Below are positions 1 through 6,641 of a stretch of DNA of 6,995 nt, piece after piece. Within the stretch, counting starts at the first letter, position 1. Each line of letters opens with the position of its first letter. The stretch is taken from contig JADFMC010000113.1 in the NCBI GenBank assembly GCA_022564085.1, positions 1-6,995 on the forward strand, written 5' to 3'. A model generated the notes under the pieces. The model ran no database searches, had not been told where the DNA came from, and saw only the letters and a list, made by a program, of their open reading frames with translations. Both the position numbers and the translations under genes were made by a program. This DNA comes from Fidelibacterota bacterium. Lineage in GTDB: Bacteria; Fidelibacterota; Marinisomatia; SCGC-AAA003-L08; TS1B11.

Positions 1-91
1 CCAGTACTCTGAATTGTTTTCAATGTCCGCCAAGTCGCGTACCCTGGCCCGCGGCCGGAATAATGACTGCAACCTGTCCGGAAGGGTTCAT
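1..91 (-). pseudogene. ispD: 5' end of ispD (2-C-methyl-D-erythritol 4-phosphate cytidylyltransferase), interrupted by in-frame TGA; partial
   Basis: Reading from the ATG at 89-91 gives MNPSGQVAVIIPAAGQGTRL, then GGH, a TGA stop at 20-22, then KQFRVL to the window edge. The AAGxGxR loop followed closely by KQF is the CTP-binding signature of IspD, the enzyme joining MEP to CTP in the non-mevalonate isoprenoid pathway. By family knowledge the Arg of the loop (R19 here) and the Lys of KQF (K25) are the catalytic residues, and the stop falls between them at codon 24. The frame is correct on both sides, so this is a substitution and not an indel: one C-to-T change from CGA (Arg) would explain it. 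Only 30 codons are visible. It starts 63 bases after queA and could share its transcript; no strong ribosome binding site is seen. The IspD identity is fairly sure. Whether the stop is a real mutation, a sequencing error near an end, or recoding is open. Confidence 0.75.
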
Positions 92-114
92 AACGCTGCT
101 GAAAATTCTACGAT

Positions 115-139
115 CACCTATTCAGGTGGCCTGATCAGG
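115..139. repeat. Two adjacent small dyads in the queA-ispD gap
   Basis: CACCT-ATTC-AGGTG (115-128) forms a 5-bp stem with a 4-base loop. It is followed directly by the perfect 10-base palindrome CCTGATCAGG (130-139). They lie between the queA stop and the ispD ATG. On the minus strand a TTTT run appears only about 8 bases past the hairpin, so this is at best a weak terminator or attenuator. It may be chance. Confidence 0.3.
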
Positions 140-154
140 AAGCCAAACGACTAG

Positions 155-1201
155 TTAGAGAATCAGCATCGCGTCTCCAAAAGAAAACAACCGATACTTA
201 TCCTTTTTCGCCGTTTTGTAGGCCTCGATCATGAAATCATACCCTGCAAATGCGGCTACAAGCATCATGAGGGTGCTTCTTGGCATGTGGAAATTGGTGA
301 TCAGGCGCTCGGTGATGTGAAAATCATACTGCGGATAGATGAATTTGTCGGTCCAGCCGATGTTGGCTTTCAGCGTGTATGCGGCTGACAGGCTGGACTC
401 AATTGCTCTGACGACGGTTGTGCCGACTGCCGTAACCGTATTCGTCGCAGACTTCAGTGCGATGTTCGAGCGTTCGGCGACCGCTGGCGTAACATGGTAG
501 AACTCTGAATCCATGCGGTGTTTGGTGAGATCTTCTACCTCGACCGGCCGGAACGTACCGAGCCCGATGTGGAGTGTGACAGGAAGAATGTCGACTCCTT
601 TGTTTTTCAGCTCATTCACGAGAGGCATCGTGAAGTGCAACCCGGCCGTCGGAGCCGCCACTGCGCCGCGCTCTTCCGCAAACAGGGTTTGATATCTCTC
701 CTTATCCTCGGGTTCAACGTCTCTCTTCAAATAGGGGGGAATCGGTGTTTCACCTATCTCATCGATTTTGGCATAAAGATCTTCATTGGATCCCTCAAAC
801 ACGAAGCGAATAGTTCGCCCTCGCGAAGTTGTGTTGTCAATCACCTCTGCGATCAGGCCATTCTCGAAGTAGAGCTTATTTCCGATCCGAATTTTTCGAG
901 CAGGGTCGACGATCACGTCCCACAGCCGGCTTTCAGGATTCAATTCCCGAAGAAGAAAGACCTCTATACGAGCACCCGTTTTTTCTTTATTTCCGAAGAG
1001 ACGAGCTGGAAACACCTTCGTGTTGTTAACCAGCATCACGTCACCTTTGGTAAAATAATCTGGCAGATCGCTGAATGGTTTGTGTTCAATCGTCTGTTCC
1101 GCTCGATTGAGAACCATCAGGCGACACGAGTCTCGGGGTTCGACCGGATATTTGGCGACTAGGTTTTTCGGATATTCGTACTCGAAAGAAGTGAGCTTCA
1201 T
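155..1201 (-). CDS. queA: S-adenosylmethionine:tRNA ribosyltransferase-isomerase QueA
   Basis: QueA transfers and isomerises the ribosyl group of SAM onto preQ1 at tRNA position 34, making epoxyqueuosine, the step before queuosine in GUN anticodons. It is cytosolic. The 348-residue product is full length for the short Bacteroidota-type family. Visible signatures are DVMLVNNTKVFPARL (residues 54-68), the AAPTAGLHF core (182-190), LHIGLGTFRPV (210-220), GTTVVRAIES (260-269), TNFHMPRSTLMMLV (302-315) and the C-terminal FGDAMLIL. I chose the ATG at 1199-1201 because MKLTSFEYEYP matches the family N-terminus and an AAGG lies about 5 bases upstream. An in-frame ATG six codons earlier (1219) has no such site. 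GC is 50%, lower than the operon to its right. It is separated from that operon by 209 bases and probably has its own promoter; ispD follows it. No catalytic damage is seen. Confidence 0.96.
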   Translation of the reverse strand: MKLTSFEYEYPKNLVAKYPVEPRDSCRLMVLNRAEQTIEHKPFSDLPDYFTKGDVMLVNNTKVFPARLFGNKEKTGARIEVFLLRELNPESRLWDVIVDPARKIRIGNKLYFENGLIAEVIDNTTSRGRTIRFVFEGSNEDLYAKIDEIGETPIPPYLKRDVEPEDKERYQTLFAEERGAVAAPTAGLHFTMPLVNELKNKGVDILPVTLHIGLGTFRPVEVEDLTKHRMDSEFYHVTPAVAERSNIALKSATNTVTAVGTTVVRAIESSLSAAYTLKANIGWTDKFIYPQYDFHITERLITNFHMPRSTLMMLVAAFAGYDFMIEAYKTAKKDKYRLFSFGDAMLIL

Positions 1202-1241
1202 GCGGGCCTTACCGGGCATGGTTCGAAAGGGATGGTTGCAT

Positions 1242-1286
1242 GATTTGTCGGCTGCAGAGGGCAGTCATATCGTGAGTTGACAAATC
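1242..1286. repeat. Nested inverted repeat in the queA leader
   Basis: GATTTGTC (1242-1249) and GACAAATC (1279-1286) are perfect 8-base arms around a 29-base loop. The loop contains a smaller stem, CTGC (1252-1255) with GCAG (1261-1264). The element ends about 40 bases before the queA ATG, so it would fold in a 5' leader. It shows no match I recognise to a preQ1 riboswitch. It could be a regulator site, an RNA leader structure or chance. Confidence 0.4.
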
Positions 1287-1301
1287 GACGCAAAGACCGC
1301 A

Positions 1302-1329
1302 AATATAAGTCCGTTTCTGCCTGACTCAA
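1302..1329 (-). promoter_or_regulatory. Candidate sigma70-like promoter for queA
   Basis: On the minus strand a -35-like TTGAGT (1324-1329, 4 of 6) and a -10-like TATATT (1302-1307, 5 of 6) are 16 bases apart. Transcription would begin near 1295 and give a leader of about 94 bases carrying the nested inverted repeat. The -35 box lies inside one arm of the 1319-1353 dyad, which could let a bound protein or a hairpin affect it. This is inferred from matches only. Confidence 0.35.
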
Positions 1330-1353
1330 AACGAACATCCTGTTGAGTCGGGC
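1319..1353. repeat. 11-base inverted repeat between the operon end and queA
   Basis: GCCTGACTCAA (1319-1329) and TTGAGTCGGGC (1343-1353) pair over 11 positions around a 13-base loop. One pair is T-G when read on the plus strand (C-A on the minus strand). It lies about 57 bases past the stop of the last operon gene. It could be part of a transcription terminator, but no T-run follows on either strand. An operator overlapping the queA promoter is equally possible. Confidence 0.4.
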
Positions 1354-1410
1354 GATCTGCAAAGGATTTATCTTCCAGGCGCCGCGGCAATCCCCGGCCC
1401 AGATAGCTGT

Positions 1411-1860
1411 CTAGGCCGCTTGGGACTGGAAACAGGACTTGAACAAGGAAAACGACATTGGTACTATGTATTCGTGCGACAGATACTTCTGATCATATTG
1501 CCAGTGGTGCTGATTGCCGCCTGTGACCACGGGCTTCAGCCTCCTGCGGACGCCGGCATCGGCCGTATCCACCGCCCAGCTCTGGAGGAAGTAGTACAGC
1601 TTGGCGTCCAGCAGCCCCTGCACATAGGCCCTTTTCAGCGGCTGGCGGTACTCGGGATATTCCGCCGTGAGACGGTCGATCCGCTGCCAGTCGTAGCCGT
1701 TCCACAACAGCCTGGTAGTCTGAGAGGGAGCCCAGGCCGCCAGGCATAATATTGCCAGGATGACCCGCATCATTAGCGGAAACGTGTCGGAGTCGAACCG
1801 ACCATCCATCTCTCGACGGATCGACAGTTTTGAAGACTGCGGCGCCCACCAGGGTCGCAT
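1411..1860 (-). CDS. Small secreted or membrane protein of unknown function
   Basis: I do not recognise a named family. The 149-residue frame has a hydrophobic stretch at residues 31-47 (MRVILAILCLAAWAPSQ) that reads as a signal peptide, then a mature part of about 100 residues with WNGYDW (53-58), RAYVQGLLDAKLYY (77-90) and EYIVPMSFSLF (130-140). The pattern of an NG.DW, then a YV.G..D helix, then a Tyr-rich stretch and I.P near the end, loosely recalls small secreted proteins of unknown function in other bacteria; this is from memory and weak. The ATG at 1860 has a good AGGAAG site about 4 bases upstream and lies 12 bases past the stop of the SPOR gene. It would, however, give a 30-residue charged extension before the signal peptide. 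Paired ATGs at 1773 and 1770 fit the signal peptide better but lack a binding site. It is the last gene of the operon. Confidence 0.65.
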   Translation of the reverse strand: MRPWWAPQSSKLSIRREMDGRFDSDTFPLMMRVILAILCLAAWAPSQTTRLLWNGYDWQRIDRLTAEYPEYRQPLKRAYVQGLLDAKLYYFLQSWAVDTADAGVRRRLKPVVTGGNQHHWQYDQKYLSHEYIVPMSFSLFKSCFQSQAA

Positions 1861-1872
1861 ACGCTTCCTAAA

Positions 1873-2691
1873 TTAATCAACCTGCTGGACCAACGATTCC
1901 AGCCCGTAATCCCGTTCCAGCATTTTACCAAGGCGCTGGGCCGCTGCCCGGGTGGCGAAACCGGACACGATCACCGCGTACAGTGTGCGCTCCTTGGAGG
2001 TATATCTGCGGATAAACACCTCGTAATTTAAGGATTCCAACAGGTCCTGTTGCCGCAGGGCGTTTTCCCGGCGGCTATAGACCCCTACCTGAAGTTGGAA
2101 CCGTGGACCGCTTTTCCCCTCGGCAGGCGAAGCCCGTCCGCGGGTGGAACGGACAGCCTTATCGTCCGGCAGCACCACCACTTTTCCGGCCTGCAAGTCG
2201 AATTTAATCTCCGGGTATTTGCGGGCAAACACCTGGGCATAAAATAAGGCCGTGTCCCGGTCACCGGAAACCAGCAGTGCATTCAAAAATAATCTGATAC
2301 TCGAATGCACCAGATCGGAACGGGGATAGTGCACGGCAATCCGCTTGAGCTGCTGGGCGGCCTGAATGTAGAGCCCCCGGGAATAGAGAAATTCACCGAT
2401 CTTCAGCAACGCATCATCGGCATAAGGGTTAGTGGGATAAAGTTGTACGACCTTATTGAACAACCCCACCGCCGCATCGCCGTCCAGCATCACTAATCCC
2501 TCGAGAAATAGCACCGCGCCGTCATTGGGGTGCTGTTTTTTCAGGGCCGGCAGCGCCTGCTGCACTTCTTCCACCCGGCCCTGGTAAGCCAAGTTGATAT
2601 AGTGGGCGATGGTCTGCCCGCTAGCCTCAGCCGCTGCCAGACAAAACGATAGTAGCAGTAGACCGCTAGGCCAGTTTTTCCAGAGGATCAC
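1873..2691 (-). CDS. Secreted TPR protein with C-terminal SPOR domain
   Basis: The 272-residue product begins with a signal peptide (hydrophobic core at residues 10-21, probable cleavage around AEASG-Q, 22-26). It then has TPR-like helical repeats (about 27-165; for example LFNKVVQLYPTNPYADDALL and AAQQLKRIAVHYPRSDL), resembling the periplasmic repeats of CpoB/YbgF and BamD. A charged linker (170-196) leads to a SPOR domain (197-271, starting RFQLQVGVYSRRENA). SPOR domains bind glycan strands stripped of stem peptides, mostly at division septa, so the protein is inferred to act in the periplasm on or near peptidoglycan. The Cys at 17 lacks a lipobox (LSFC), so I do not call it a lipoprotein. 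The start is GTG at 2689-2691, inside the end of the lapB-like gene (26-base overlap) and without a clear binding site. Translation is probably coupled to that gene. The precise role is unknown. Confidence 0.85.
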   Translation of the reverse strand: MILWKNWPSGLLLLSFCLAAAEASGQTIAHYINLAYQGRVEEVQQALPALKKQHPNDGAVLFLEGLVMLDGDAAVGLFNKVVQLYPTNPYADDALLKIGEFLYSRGLYIQAAQQLKRIAVHYPRSDLVHSSIRLFLNALLVSGDRDTALFYAQVFARKYPEIKFDLQAGKVVVLPDDKAVRSTRGRASPAEGKSGPRFQLQVGVYSRRENALRQQDLLESLNYEVFIRRYTSKERTLYAVIVSGFATRAAAQRLGKMLERDYGLESLVQQVD

Positions 2692-3889
2692 TATCGGGGA
2701 TAAGCCAGCTCATCAGGGAGGCTTGCTGCCCCTCCCGGCCGGCCAGATCTTGGGCGTTACTGCGGATGGAATCAATCAACCGGTCCAACTCCGGCAACAG
2801 GTTTTCTTCCGAGCCTCGCCGGTATTTCAGTTTCAGCCGGATCGCGTTGATCAGCGGGTCGTCGGCTGCGCTCTGGGGAATAGTGGCCAGCAGCTGCTCG
2901 GCCTGATCCAGTTCCCCCTTTCGCACGTAAAAATTTGCCAGGGCCGCTATCCCATCCAGGTTCTGGGGATTCTTGTCCAACACCTTCCGCAGGAAGGGAC
3001 CAACGTCATCGAAACGCTGCAGGAAGTAAAGGGCTTCCTCCACCCGATGCAGGACCCGGTAGGTGTCCAGAGGAGATAATTCCACGAAGGATGACCAGTG
3101 CGCCACCGCCTGTGGGTAAAGTTTCCCGATCTTGCGATTCAACTCCCCCTGCCGGCGTTCATCAATGGGTCCCCGGGAAGAGTCTTCCACGGTGGTCAAT
3201 TCCCGGCGGTAACCGGCAACTTCATCGGCGAATGACTCCGCCAGGTAGTAATGGGCCGGTGAGAAACCCTGATCGATCTTGAGGGCTTGCTGATAGTGGG
3301 AGCGCACTGTCTCCGGCGGGTCGTTCCGGCGGCGGTCATATCCCTGCCGGAAACGGCACAACGCCTGGAGCAGGGGATCCTCCTTCTGCTTGGCTTTCTG
3401 CCAGCGGGCCAGATATTTACCCACCGAGACCCAGTCTCCCAACTGCCGGTGGAATTTCACCAGGTGACGCAGGGCCCAGGTGTTGCGCTTGTCCAATTTT
3501 AATACGGCCCGGCCCCATTCTACGGCCTTGGCCGGTTGTCCCAGGGCACTATAGTCCAGGGCTAGATTCTTGTAGAGCTCCAGCCGGTCGTAGGATGAAA
3601 GTACGGTGCGGGCCTTGAGACTTTCGTGCAGCTTCAACGCCTTGTCCGCCACCCCGCCTAACCGCAATACCTGGCCCATCTTGAGATAGGCCGCCACCTG
3701 GTCGGTATCCCTCTCGATCACCCCTTTGAAGCACTTATAGGCCTGCTTCAAATCGCCCCGCAACAGGTGATCCAGTCCTTCGGTATACAGGCTTTGGGGG
3801 TCGCGCCGCCGTCTAGGCCGGATGATAACTACCGCCGCTACCAATGCTACCGCCAGTACGATGACGACAATAATTATGGGATCGGGCAT
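2666..3889 (-). CDS. LapB/YciM-like inner-membrane TPR protein, lacking the rubredoxin domain
   Basis: LapB anchors in the inner membrane by one N-terminal helix with TPRs in the cytosol. In Escherichia coli it controls LpxC turnover with FtsH and so LPS amount. This 407-residue protein has a TM segment (residues 5-23), a basic RPRRRR stop-transfer, then TPRs. Residues 34-130 follow the LapB pattern closely: YTEGLDHLLRGDLKQAYKCF, then AAYLKMGQVLRLGGVADKAL with LHESL, then a YDRLELYKNLALDYSALGQ repeat. Further repeats lie at about 196-218, 258-340 and beyond. The family's C-terminal rubredoxin-like zinc knuckle (two CxxC pairs) is absent: the only cysteines are C53 and C178, and the C-terminus is an acidic helix. 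The start is ATG at 3887-3889, five bases past the lapA stop, with no clear binding site, suggesting coupling. The lapA neighbour supports the assignment, but loss of the knuckle makes the exact LapB function uncertain. Confidence 0.85.
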   Translation of the reverse strand: MPDPIIIVVIVLAVALVAAVVIIRPRRRRDPQSLYTEGLDHLLRGDLKQAYKCFKGVIERDTDQVAAYLKMGQVLRLGGVADKALKLHESLKARTVLSSYDRLELYKNLALDYSALGQPAKAVEWGRAVLKLDKRNTWALRHLVKFHRQLGDWVSVGKYLARWQKAKQKEDPLLQALCRFRQGYDRRRNDPPETVRSHYQQALKIDQGFSPAHYYLAESFADEVAGYRRELTTVEDSSRGPIDERRQGELNRKIGKLYPQAVAHWSSFVELSPLDTYRVLHRVEEALYFLQRFDDVGPFLRKVLDKNPQNLDGIAALANFYVRKGELDQAEQLLATIPQSAADDPLINAIRLKLKYRRGSEENLLPELDRLIDSIRSNAQDLAGREGQQASLMSWLIPDSDPLEKLA

Positions 3890-3894
3890 GGGGA

Positions 3895-4275
3895 CTATTT
3901 TTCCGGCTGGGGAGGAGCGTCCCCGGAGGGGAGGGCGGGACCATCCGGGGTGATGGCGATCTCTTCCGACTCCTGGAAGACCTCATCATCCAGTCCCGAG
4001 TGGCGCAGGTTGTTGATCTCGGTACGCAGCTTCTTGAGCTGCTTGTTCTGCTTACTGATGGTCAGTTGATGTTCCATGATCTGCAGTAGCCCGATCATAA
4101 ATCCCAGTAGAATACCCAGTGAAATAGTGATCACCAGTGCGGTGGAGAGACTGACATCCTGGTACACCTTGCCCGGCATGAGCCAGATATTTACCACCTG
4201 CTTGGCATTCATACTCAGCATTACCGCCAGTCCCAGGATAATGAACAGCAGAATCAGTATCTTAAGCAACCGCAT
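3895..4275 (-). CDS. lapA: LapA-domain inner-membrane protein
   Basis: This is a 126-residue protein with two membrane helices (residues 4-20 and 44-66). A short MNAKQVVNIWLMPGKV loop lies between them, and a heptad-like cytosolic coiled coil follows (67-92, EHQLTISKQNKQLKKLRTEI). This is the layout of LapA (the DUF1049 family, YciS in E. coli, about 100 residues), a partner of LapB in lipopolysaccharide assembly at the inner membrane. Unlike E. coli LapA it has an extra acidic, Pro-rich tail of about 32 residues (94-126). The ATG at 4273-4275 overlaps the end of miaB by 14 bases and is preceded by a strong GGAGG. The lapB-like gene follows after 5 bases, as lapA-lapB do in E. coli. Confidence in the family is high; the exact role is by analogy. 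Confidence 0.88.
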   Translation of the reverse strand: MRLLKILILLFIILGLAVMLSMNAKQVVNIWLMPGKVYQDVSLSTALVITISLGILLGFMIGLLQIMEHQLTISKQNKQLKKLRTEINNLRHSGLDDEVFQESEEIAITPDGPALPSGDAPPQPEK

Positions 4276-5590
4276 GATAATCCTCCGGCGTATTCACCAG
4301 CTGTCCTTTCAAGGCCACACCGAATGAACCGTCAAGATGCACCTGGATAAAATCCTTAATTCTGGCCGATCCCTTATCGAACACCACCCACTTGTTGCCG
4401 TCAGTTCGGCCGGCCCACTGGGCGGCGGACTTCTTGCTCTGCTTCTCCACCAACACTTCCACCACCCGGCCCACCAGGGCCAAATTACGCGCCAGGCCGA
4501 TTGACTTTTGCAATACCAGCAGCTCCTCCAACCGGGTTTGCTTCTCGGTTTCAGGAACCTGGTCCTCATATTCGGCGGCCTTGGTACCGGTGCGCAATGA
4601 ATACTTGAAGGTGAAGGCGCTGTCGAACTGCACCACTCGCATAACTTCCAGAGTCTTCTCGAAATCTTCCGGGGTTTCACCGGGGAAACCGACGATTATA
4701 TCGGTGCTGATGCTGCAGCCCGGCATAACCTCCCGGATGCGCTGTGCCAGGGCTACGAACTGGTCCCTGGTATAGGTGCGGTTCATGCGCCTCAGGACCC
4801 TATCAGCACCGGCTTGCAGCGGCAGGTGGATCGATTTGCAAATATTTTGGTGCCCGGCCATCACCTGGAGCATCCGCTCGTCAACATCCGAAGGATGGGG
4901 CGAGGTGAACCTTATCCGCCTGAGTCCCGGTACAGCTGCCACGGCCTGCAACAGTTCCGGAAACCTGTGCTCCTCGTGGCGGTAAGAATTAACATTCTGC
5001 CCCAGGAGAGTCACTTCGGGAAACCCCTGCCGGACTGCTTCGGTGGCCTCGGCCACGATACCATCCAGTGAGCGGCTGCGCTCCCGTCCCCTGGTAAAGG
5101 GTACGATACAGAAGGTGCAGAACTTGTCGCACCCCCGCATGATGGAAATCCAGGCATTGATGCCCCCCGCTCGGGAAGGGAACAGATCATCGTAAACTTC
5201 GAACCGCGATAGCCGGGTATCCACTATGTGCTGGGGATCGTGCTGCCGCCGGGCAATTATTTCGGGCAACCGCCGGTAGCGATCCGGACCCAACACAAAG
5301 TCAATATACGGTTTTGATTCCAGCAGGTGGTCCCCCAGGTTTTGGGCCATACACCCCAGCACACCTATGAGCACCGCCGGGTCTTTCCGCTTGATCTGCG
5401 CAAAACGCCCCAACCGGCTCTGGGCTGTCGCCTCGGCCTTGTCCCGTATGGCGCAGGTATTCAACAGGATCAGTTGGGCGTTGAGCGGATCAGAGGTCCG
5501 TTGGTACCCGCAGCCGGCAAGCAGACCGGCTACCAGCTCCGAATCGGCCACGTTCATCTGGCAACCGTATGTCTCTAGGAAGTAGCGCAT
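4262..5590 (-). CDS. miaB: tRNA-2-methylthio-N6-dimethylallyladenosine synthase MiaB
   Basis: MiaB is a radical-SAM methylthiotransferase that adds a methylthio group to i6A37 of tRNAs reading UNN codons. Numbered from the chosen ATG (442 residues), three cysteines of the N-terminal cluster domain are C10 (ETYGCQMN), C46 (NTCAIR) and C80 (LGCMAQ). The radical-SAM CxxxCxxC is C154, C158 and C161 (GCDKFCTFCIVPFTRG). LLGQNVNSY (195-203), STDIIVGFPGET (295-306) and FKYSLRTGT (328-336) are family motifs, and a TRAM RNA-binding domain spans about 372-435. NTCAIR and the RGCDKFC context favour MiaB over MtaB or RimO. The ATG at 5588-5590 is chosen because MRYFLETYGCQMN matches homologues. A TTG at 5614 would add 8 residues; neither has a good binding site. 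The 95-base gap from the M23 gene shows no clear terminator or promoter. Confidence 0.96.
   Translation of the reverse strand: MRYFLETYGCQMNVADSELVAGLLAGCGYQRTSDPLNAQLILLNTCAIRDKAEATAQSRLGRFAQIKRKDPAVLIGVLGCMAQNLGDHLLESKPYIDFVLGPDRYRRLPEIIARRQHDPQHIVDTRLSRFEVYDDLFPSRAGGINAWISIMRGCDKFCTFCIVPFTRGRERSRSLDGIVAEATEAVRQGFPEVTLLGQNVNSYRHEEHRFPELLQAVAAVPGLRRIRFTSPHPSDVDERMLQVMAGHQNICKSIHLPLQAGADRVLRRMNRTYTRDQFVALAQRIREVMPGCSISTDIIVGFPGETPEDFEKTLEVMRVVQFDSAFTFKYSLRTGTKAAEYEDQVPETEKQTRLEELLVLQKSIGLARNLALVGRVVEVLVEKQSKKSAAQWAGRTDGNKWVVFDKGSARIKDFIQVHLDGSFGVALKGQLVNTPEDYHAVA
4282..4286 (-). promoter_or_regulatory. Ribosome binding site of lapA
   Basis: A perfect GGAGG on the minus strand sits 6 bases before the lapA ATG, inside the last codons of miaB. 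It is the best Shine-Dalgarno site in the operon and fixes the lapA start. Confidence 0.85.
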
Positions 5591-5685
5591 CAGTGTTATT
5601 GGCGGCTGCTCCAATTAGAAGGAACGACCCCGGATAAGTTAATCATTCCCGGCCGGTAACTGGTAAGGGTGAAAGGTGATGTTAC

Positions 5686-6633
5686 TTAAAAGTAATTTGC
5701 GGGATTCTGGGGCCGGTTGTAATGCCGTACTTCGTAGTGCAGGTGAGGCGCGGTGGAACGGCCTGTATTGCCCGAACGCCCGATCAGTTCACCCCGCTTC
5801 ACCAGTTGGCCCGGTTCGACCTCGAATGTGCGCAGGTGGCCGTAGAGGGTCTTGAAGCCGTTGCCGTGGTCAATTTTGATATATAGCCCCAGATTGCGGT
5901 CGAAGCGGGTGGTCAAGATTTTGCCGTCTGCTGTGGCGTGAACCCTGGTGCCGGTGTCCGCCGTGATGTCCAGGCCGTGATGAAACTCCCGCTTGCGGGA
6001 GTAGGGGTGGCGCCGCTGGCCGAAGCGGCTGGAATAGTGCCCGCTCTTGATGGGCGCAATGGATGGCGTCCGCCGTAGCCGGGCCAGGTCGTCCTTGATG
6101 GTATCCCGCAATTGTTCGTAACTGATCTGCTCCAGCTTCAGTTCGCGAGCCAGGGCGTCCAGCTTGGTTGTCAGGGCCGCCAGCCCCCGATCTGAGGTGG
6201 GCAGCAGGTAATCCATATTGGTGCTGATTTCCTCCATACTGCCTCCGATACCCACCTGGCGAATTTCATCAGGGATACTAGGCAGATTGGCGTGCGCCCG
6301 GAGGTCCTCGTCCATATCGGACAGGACAGAGATCTCGCGCTCCAGGGTACCGATCCTCTGTTCGAAATCCTGGACCAGCACATAGAGAGCGGCATTGTCC
6401 CGGCGCAACTTGGCTACCCGGTGGCTGTGGGCTGTTTCCAGCAATAGCTGCGCCCCCAAATAGAGGAGTAACGGTGTCATTACTACTGCGGCTAACAGCA
6501 GTTTGAGGGCCCTGCGACCGGGGATCTCAAACTGGTGTAATCCGGAGCGCCCCTCATGAAGAATGAGCAGCTTCAGGTTATCCGAGCCGATGGATGAAAT
6601 AATTCTGCCTATCTTGGAACTTCGTAACCTCAT
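5686..6633 (-). CDS. Membrane-anchored M23 family peptidase (LytM-type peptidoglycan endopeptidase)
   Basis: The 315-residue protein has a cytosolic N-terminus, one membrane helix (about residues 43-66) and periplasmic coiled-coil segments (67-112 and 150-188). The C-terminal LytM/M23 domain spans about 195-315. The zinc-site motifs are intact: HxxxD at H218 and D222 (HHGLDI), YGHL at 264-267, and HLH at 297-299. It is therefore predicted to be an active zinc endopeptidase cleaving peptidoglycan cross-links, unlike degenerate EnvC/NlpD-type activators. The coiled-coil plus M23 layout is common in proteins for cell shape or division. The ATG at 6631-6633 lacks a binding site and lies only a few bases past the predicted transcription start, 8 bases after the stop of a small upstream ORF. 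miaB follows after 95 bases. Substrate and partners are not visible. Confidence 0.93.
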   Translation of the reverse strand: MRLRSSKIGRIISSIGSDNLKLLILHEGRSGLHQFEIPGRRALKLLLAAVVMTPLLLYLGAQLLLETAHSHRVAKLRRDNAALYVLVQDFEQRIGTLEREISVLSDMDEDLRAHANLPSIPDEIRQVGIGGSMEEISTNMDYLLPTSDRGLAALTTKLDALARELKLEQISYEQLRDTIKDDLARLRRTPSIAPIKSGHYSSRFGQRRHPYSRKREFHHGLDITADTGTRVHATADGKILTTRFDRNLGLYIKIDHGNGFKTLYGHLRTFEVEPGQLVKRGELIGRSGNTGRSTAPHLHYEVRHYNRPQNPANYF

Positions 6634-6641
6634 GGATTTGT

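Noticed and set aside
20..22. TGA as a reassigned sense codon (Gly or Trp)
   Set aside because: Seven intact genes of more than 2000 codons in the same window contain no internal TGA, so a full reassignment is not supported.
2..154. Open frame of 50 codons on the plus strand running in from the left edge
   Set aside because: It is antisense to the IspD signature on the minus strand, has no recognisable content, and such a length is often open by chance.
518..1162. 214-codon open frame on the plus strand
   Set aside because: It lies wholly antisense to queA, whose identity is certain, and its translation has no recognisable domain.
1202..1300. preQ1 riboswitch ahead of queA
   Set aside because: I could not find the class I pattern (a short GC stem followed by an A-rich tail pairing back into the loop); only generic dyads are present.
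2640..2645. Lipobox in the SPOR-domain protein
   Set aside because: The residues before Cys17 are L-S-F, and Phe at -1 does not fit a lipoprotein signal; signal peptidase I cleavage downstream is more likely.
2609..3079. 156-codon plus-strand frame
   Set aside because: It is antisense to the lapB-like and SPOR genes, and is Gln/Pro-rich shadow sequence.
5591..5685. Terminator or promoter between the M23 gene and miaB
   Set aside because: Only a short CCGGCCGG palindrome is seen, with no T-run and no paired -35/-10 boxes.
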